Origin: Flavobacteriaceae bacterium
GTDB lineage: Bacteria > Bacteroidota > Bacteroidia > Flavobacteriales > Flavobacteriaceae
Length of the DNA: 9,157 bases
Direction: 5' to 3'
Assembly (NCBI GenBank): GCA_947472705.1
Contig: CANJDA010000082.1
Coordinates: forward strand, 1-9,157
The notes beneath the pieces are model-generated. The model had not been told where the DNA came from. It saw only the letters and a program-made list of their open reading frames with translations, and ran no database searches. The stretch's first letter is position 1, and every line of letters starts with the position of its first letter. This document shows positions 7,104 to 9,157 of this stretch, in pieces. The position numbers and the translations under genes are program-made.

Positions 7104-7128
7104 AGGATTGATGGTTAGTTAAACAATA

Positions 7129-7566
7129 TCAAAACGGTAAGTCATTTTCTGGATTCACTGGATTTGGCGATTCAACATTTGATGCTTTGGCTTCAAAACT
7201 TTGAGGTGTTTTCAACCCTTCCACTTCTTTCTTGGTTGTTAAAAAGGTAAATTCAGTGACTTGGATTTCAGTGGTGTATTTTGTAGAACCGTCTTCGGCT
7301 TGCCATTGACGCGATTTAATTCTTCCTTCAATGTATATTTTATCACCTTTAGATAAATATTTTTCGCATATTTCGGCAGCTTTATTTCTTACCACTAAAT
7401 TATGCCATTCGGTAGAATTAATCCGTTCATTAGTTTGTTTATTGATATAAACTTCATTGGTAGCCAAAGGAAAGCGACCAATGCAATTTCCTCCTTCAAA
7501 ATAGTGCATCTTGACATCGTCACCAAGATGACCAATTAACATTACTTTATTTAAAGTACCATTCAT
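7129..7566 (-). CDS. ssb: Single-stranded DNA-binding protein
   Basis: This is a 145-residue SSB. The OB fold spans about 1-110: NKVMLIGHLGDDVKMHYFEGG at the start, then TEWHNLVVRNKAAEICEKYLSKGDKIYIEGRI and WQAEDGSTKYTTEIQV. A short disordered tail (about 112-138, rich in Pro, Asn and Ser) ends in the acidic tip PENDLPF, where partner repair and replication proteins dock. SSB coats single-stranded DNA as a tetramer during replication, recombination and repair. The gene lies 45 bp downstream of mutY and upstream of gldE on the same strand, with its own -7 box in the gap, so it may be read both from the mutY promoter and separately. It ends in TGA, showing that TGA is a normal stop in this genome. 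Confidence 0.94.
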   Translation of the reverse strand: MNGTLNKVMLIGHLGDDVKMHYFEGGNCIGRFPLATNEVYINKQTNERINSTEWHNLVVRNKAAEICEKYLSKGDKIYIEGRIKSRQWQAEDGSTKYTTEIQVTEFTFLTTKKEVEGLKTPQSFEAKASNVESPNPVNPENDLPF

Positions 7567-7587
7567 TTCCTAAACATTAGTTCCTTT

Positions 7588-7595
7588 CAAATTTA
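7588..7595 (-). promoter_or_regulatory. Possible internal promoter for ssb-gldE-gldD
   Basis: Read on the minus strand, TAAATTTG (7588-7595) is an exact TAnnTTTG match placed about 21 bp before the ssb ATG. The predicted start would leave a leader of about 15 nt. Upstream there is only TTTA or TTTT at 17-18 bp as a -33 box. It could let ssb and the gliding genes be expressed independently of mutY. Confidence 0.4.
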
Positions 7596-7611
7596 CTACT
7601 TTTTTTGAAAA

Positions 7612-8652
7612 CTAAAACGAAACTTTTTCAACAAAATTAAAAATAACAATAGGAAATGGCATTTTTTGAGCTGATTCCCAACTGATTCCGTTTTTAATGT
7701 TTCCATCAACCTTTATTTCCCAAAATTTGATATTCAAATGTTGGTGTGATAATTTATGTAAAATAGGTTCCGGATTAAATAACTCTATTTGCTTAATATC
7801 ATTTTCGATAAAAAGTTGATCTTGAATTAATTCTAAAACATCAGAATCTGATTCCATGAACTCCGTTTCAATTACGGGAAACTCATATAAGTTATGCCAA
7901 ATCCCTTTTTGACTTCTTTTAGTAATGATAGTATTTTGATTGTCATCTGAGAAAACCAAATAATTGAAGAAGCGCGACCTTACTTTAGTTTTTTTTGATT
8001 TGTATGGAAGTTGGGCGACTTTTTTCTTTTGCAAAGCCAAGCAACTATCATTAAAAATACAATTTGAGCAATCAGGGTTTTTGGGCACACACTGCAAAGC
8101 ACCAAATTCCATTATAGCTTGATTGAAAAGATTAGCTTTGCCTTTTGGTACTAATTCAGCAGCTAATTGTGTGAATTCCTTTTTGGCTCCTGCCGATGAA
8201 ATATCTGTTTCTAAATCAAAATAGCGCGACAAAACTCGGTATACATTACCATCCACCACTGGAACATTTTCGTTATAGGCAAAAGAAGCAATCGCGGCAG
8301 CCGTGTATTCTCCAACGCCTTTTAGTTTTAATAATTCTAAATACGATTTCGGAAATTCACCATTGAACTCAAAAGCTATTTTTTTAGCCGTTTTATGTAA
8401 GTTTCTGGCACGTGAATAATAGCCAAGTCCTTGCCATAGTTTGAGCACCTCTTCTTCGGTTGCATTGGCCAAGTCGAAAACGGTGGGAAAACGTTCAGTA
8501 AAACGCATAAAATATGGGAGTCCTTGTGCTACTCGAGTTTGTTGTAGCATAATTTCGGAGAGCCAAATAGTATAAGGATTGGTATCATTTCGCCAAGGCA
8601 AATCGCGTTTGTTTTGTAAATACCATTGAACTAACAAGTTGGAGAATTTCAT
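7612..8652 (-). CDS. mutY: A/G-specific adenine DNA glycosylase MutY
   Basis: This 346-residue enzyme removes adenine mispaired with 8-oxoguanine or guanine in base-excision repair. The catalytic domain has LPWR at 18-21, SEIMLQQTRV at 32-41 with catalytic E33, the helix-hairpin-helix LKGVGEYTAAAIASFAY at about 110-126, and VVDGNVYRVLSR at 132-143 with D134. The iron-sulfur loop is C188-x6-C195-x2-C198-x5-C204, a perfect 4Fe-4S pattern. The C-terminal NUDIX-like 8-oxoG recognition domain covers about 226-346 and includes HKLSHQHL. The start is the ATG at 8650-8652 (MKFSNLLVQWYLQNKRDLPW), the usual MutY opening. A GTG six codons upstream (8668-8670) overlaps the promoter box and would not be in the transcript. 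This is the first gene of the mutY-ssb-gldE-gldD cluster, divergent from hup. Confidence 0.95.
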   Translation of the reverse strand: MKFSNLLVQWYLQNKRDLPWRNDTNPYTIWLSEIMLQQTRVAQGLPYFMRFTERFPTVFDLANATEEEVLKLWQGLGYYSRARNLHKTAKKIAFEFNGEFPKSYLELLKLKGVGEYTAAAIASFAYNENVPVVDGNVYRVLSRYFDLETDISSAGAKKEFTQLAAELVPKGKANLFNQAIMEFGALQCVPKNPDCSNCIFNDSCLALQKKKVAQLPYKSKKTKVRSRFFNYLVFSDDNQNTIITKRSQKGIWHNLYEFPVIETEFMESDSDVLELIQDQLFIENDIKQIELFNPEPILHKLSHQHLNIKFWEIKVDGNIKNGISWESAQKMPFPIVIFNFVEKVSF

Positions 8653-8669
8653 AACTAAAATGTGGTTCA

Positions 8670-8677
8670 CAAAAATA
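8670..8677 (-). promoter_or_regulatory. Probable -7 box of the mutY promoter
   Basis: Read on the minus strand, TATTTTTG (8670-8677) matches TAnnTTTG exactly. No clear TTTG stands at the -33 distance. Transcription would begin near 8663, leaving about 10 nt before the mutY ATG, a nearly leaderless message. Confidence 0.45.
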
Positions 8678-8710
8678 AATCTTTATGTGATTAAATTTTA
8701 ATAGATTATG

Positions 8711-8743
8711 CTTGAAATATTGTTTTTTTAATTCATATATTTG
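8711..8743 (+). promoter_or_regulatory. Probable hup promoter
   Basis: TATATTTG (8736-8743) is an exact -7 box. CTTG (8711-8714) lies 21 bp upstream and is a three-out-of-four -33 match. Transcription would start near 8750, with a leader of about 36 nt to the ATG at 8786. The mutY and hup promoters share this 133-bp divergent region. Confidence 0.6.
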
Positions 8744-8785
8744 CAACCTCAAAAAATTACACATAATATTAAAATACGAAAGAAA

Positions 8786-9079
8786 ATGACGAAAGCAGAT
8801 ATCGTAGCGAAAATTTCAGAAAAATTAGGTCTTGAAAAAGGAGATGTTCAAGCAACAGTTGAAGCATTTATGGAAGAAGTAAAAACTTCTTTAGAAACTG
8901 GAGACAATGTTTATTTAAGAGGTTTTGGTAGTTTTATTATCAAAACTAGAGCTGAAAAAACAGGTAGAAACATTTCTAAAAACACAACTATTAAGATCCC
9001 TGCACACAACATTCCAGCATTTAAACCTGCAAAAGTATTTGTAGAATCAGTTAAAACAAATACTGAAGTAGCAGTATAA
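8786..9079 (+). CDS. hup: HU-family DNA-binding protein
   Basis: This 97-residue nucleoid protein has the full HU/IHF fold. A helical dimerisation body covers about 1-43 (MTKADIVAKISEKLGLEKGD), followed by the signature LRGFGSFIIKTRAEKTGRN at 44-62, the DNA-binding arm at about 53-75 and IPAFKPAK at 76-83. HU dimers bind and bend DNA with little sequence specificity. The arm-tip proline of E. coli HU (Pro63 in RNP) is Ile63 here (RNISKNTTIKIPA), which may change DNA kinking. The ATG at 8786 is chosen because it gives the standard N terminus. An in-frame TTG at 8741 lies inside the promoter box and would add 15 implausible residues. The gene is divergent from mutY and is followed 31 bp later by a small basic gene. 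Confidence 0.95.
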   Translation: MTKADIVAKISEKLGLEKGDVQATVEAFMEEVKTSLETGDNVYLRGFGSFIIKTRAEKTGRNISKNTTIKIPAHNIPAFKPAKVFVESVKTNTEVAV

Positions 9080-9110
9080 AACTTATTTATTAATCACAAA
9101 AAACTAACTT

Positions 9111-9157
9111 ATGCCAAGTGGTAAAAAAAGAAAAAGACATAAGGTAGCTACTCACAA
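9111..9157 (+). CDS. Small highly basic protein, partial (first 15 residues)
   Basis: The ATG at 9111 opens MPSGKKRKRHKVATH and the frame runs off the right edge. Seven of these 15 residues are Lys or Arg, plus two His, a composition typical of ribosomal or other RNA-binding peptides. It starts 31 bp after the hup stop, with no terminator between, so it is probably cotranscribed. Short proteins with this opening, found beside HU and ahead of an RNase E/G gene, are familiar from Flavobacteriia genomes as uncharacterised conserved proteins; this is from memory of the family. A ribosome-associated role is a guess from composition only. Confidence 0.65.
   Translation, partial: MPSGKKRKRHKVATH

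Noticed and set aside
8653..8670. GTG start six codons upstream of mutY
   Set aside because: It overlaps the -7 box, and the internal ATG gives the normal MutY N terminus.
8741..8785. N-terminal extension of HU starting at TTG 8741
   Set aside because: The TTG is the last part of the TATATTTG promoter box, so it would not be transcribed. The added 15 residues do not resemble HU, and the ATG at 8786 gives the standard start.
1..9157. Mobile element, prophage, CRISPR array or defence system
   Set aside because: No transposase, integrase, terminal inverted repeats, regularly spaced repeats or nuclease-type genes were seen. All genes fit ordinary flavobacterial chromosome content.

Overview
The window looks like the chromosome of a gliding Bacteroidota bacterium, most likely Flavobacterium or a close relative. 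The DNA is AT-rich, intergenic regions carry the Bacteroidota-type -7 box TAnnTTTG, there are no obvious Shine-Dalgarno sequences, and the set mutY-ssb-gldE-gldD opposite a HU gene is characteristic of flavobacteria. No phage, IS element, CRISPR array, tRNA or rRNA is visible, and no gene-free stretch exceeds about 215 bp.

Left part (1-3840). The 5' part of rplU (ribosomal protein bL21) reads leftward off the window. A divergent two-gene operon encodes a pair of exported M16 (pitrilysin-like) proteins. The first has the zinc motif HxxEH. The second lacks it but has the Arg/Tyr pair typical of the partner subunit, plus an extra C-terminal beta-rich domain. The two probably form one heteromeric periplasmic peptidase. 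A strong hairpin terminator ends the operon.

Middle (3839-5240). An EamA/DMT-type transporter gene on the minus strand has an in-frame TGA just before its last transmembrane helix. The reading frame continues cleanly for 28 more codons to a TAA beside the shared terminator, so this looks like a recent nonsense mutation. Divergent from it is a small lipoprotein with a heavy-metal-associated domain. Its metal loop is C-x3-C instead of the usual C-x2-C, and a short palindrome sits at its predicted transcription start. A second bidirectional terminator separates it from gldD.

Right part (5238-9157). A leftward cluster, mutY > ssb > gldE > gldD, joins base-excision repair, single-stranded DNA binding and two gliding-motility genes. 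An additional promoter-like box lies before ssb. Opposite mutY are a HU-family DNA-binding gene and the first 15 codons of a very basic small protein. Three start codons needed a decision. For mutY and hup, the longest possible frames would begin inside the promoter boxes, so internal ATGs were chosen. gldE most likely starts at TTG.

Most of the window is ordinary chromosomal core. The points worth a second look are the interrupted transporter, the split-function M16 pair, the C-x3-C lipoprotein with its palindrome, and the small basic protein next to hup.
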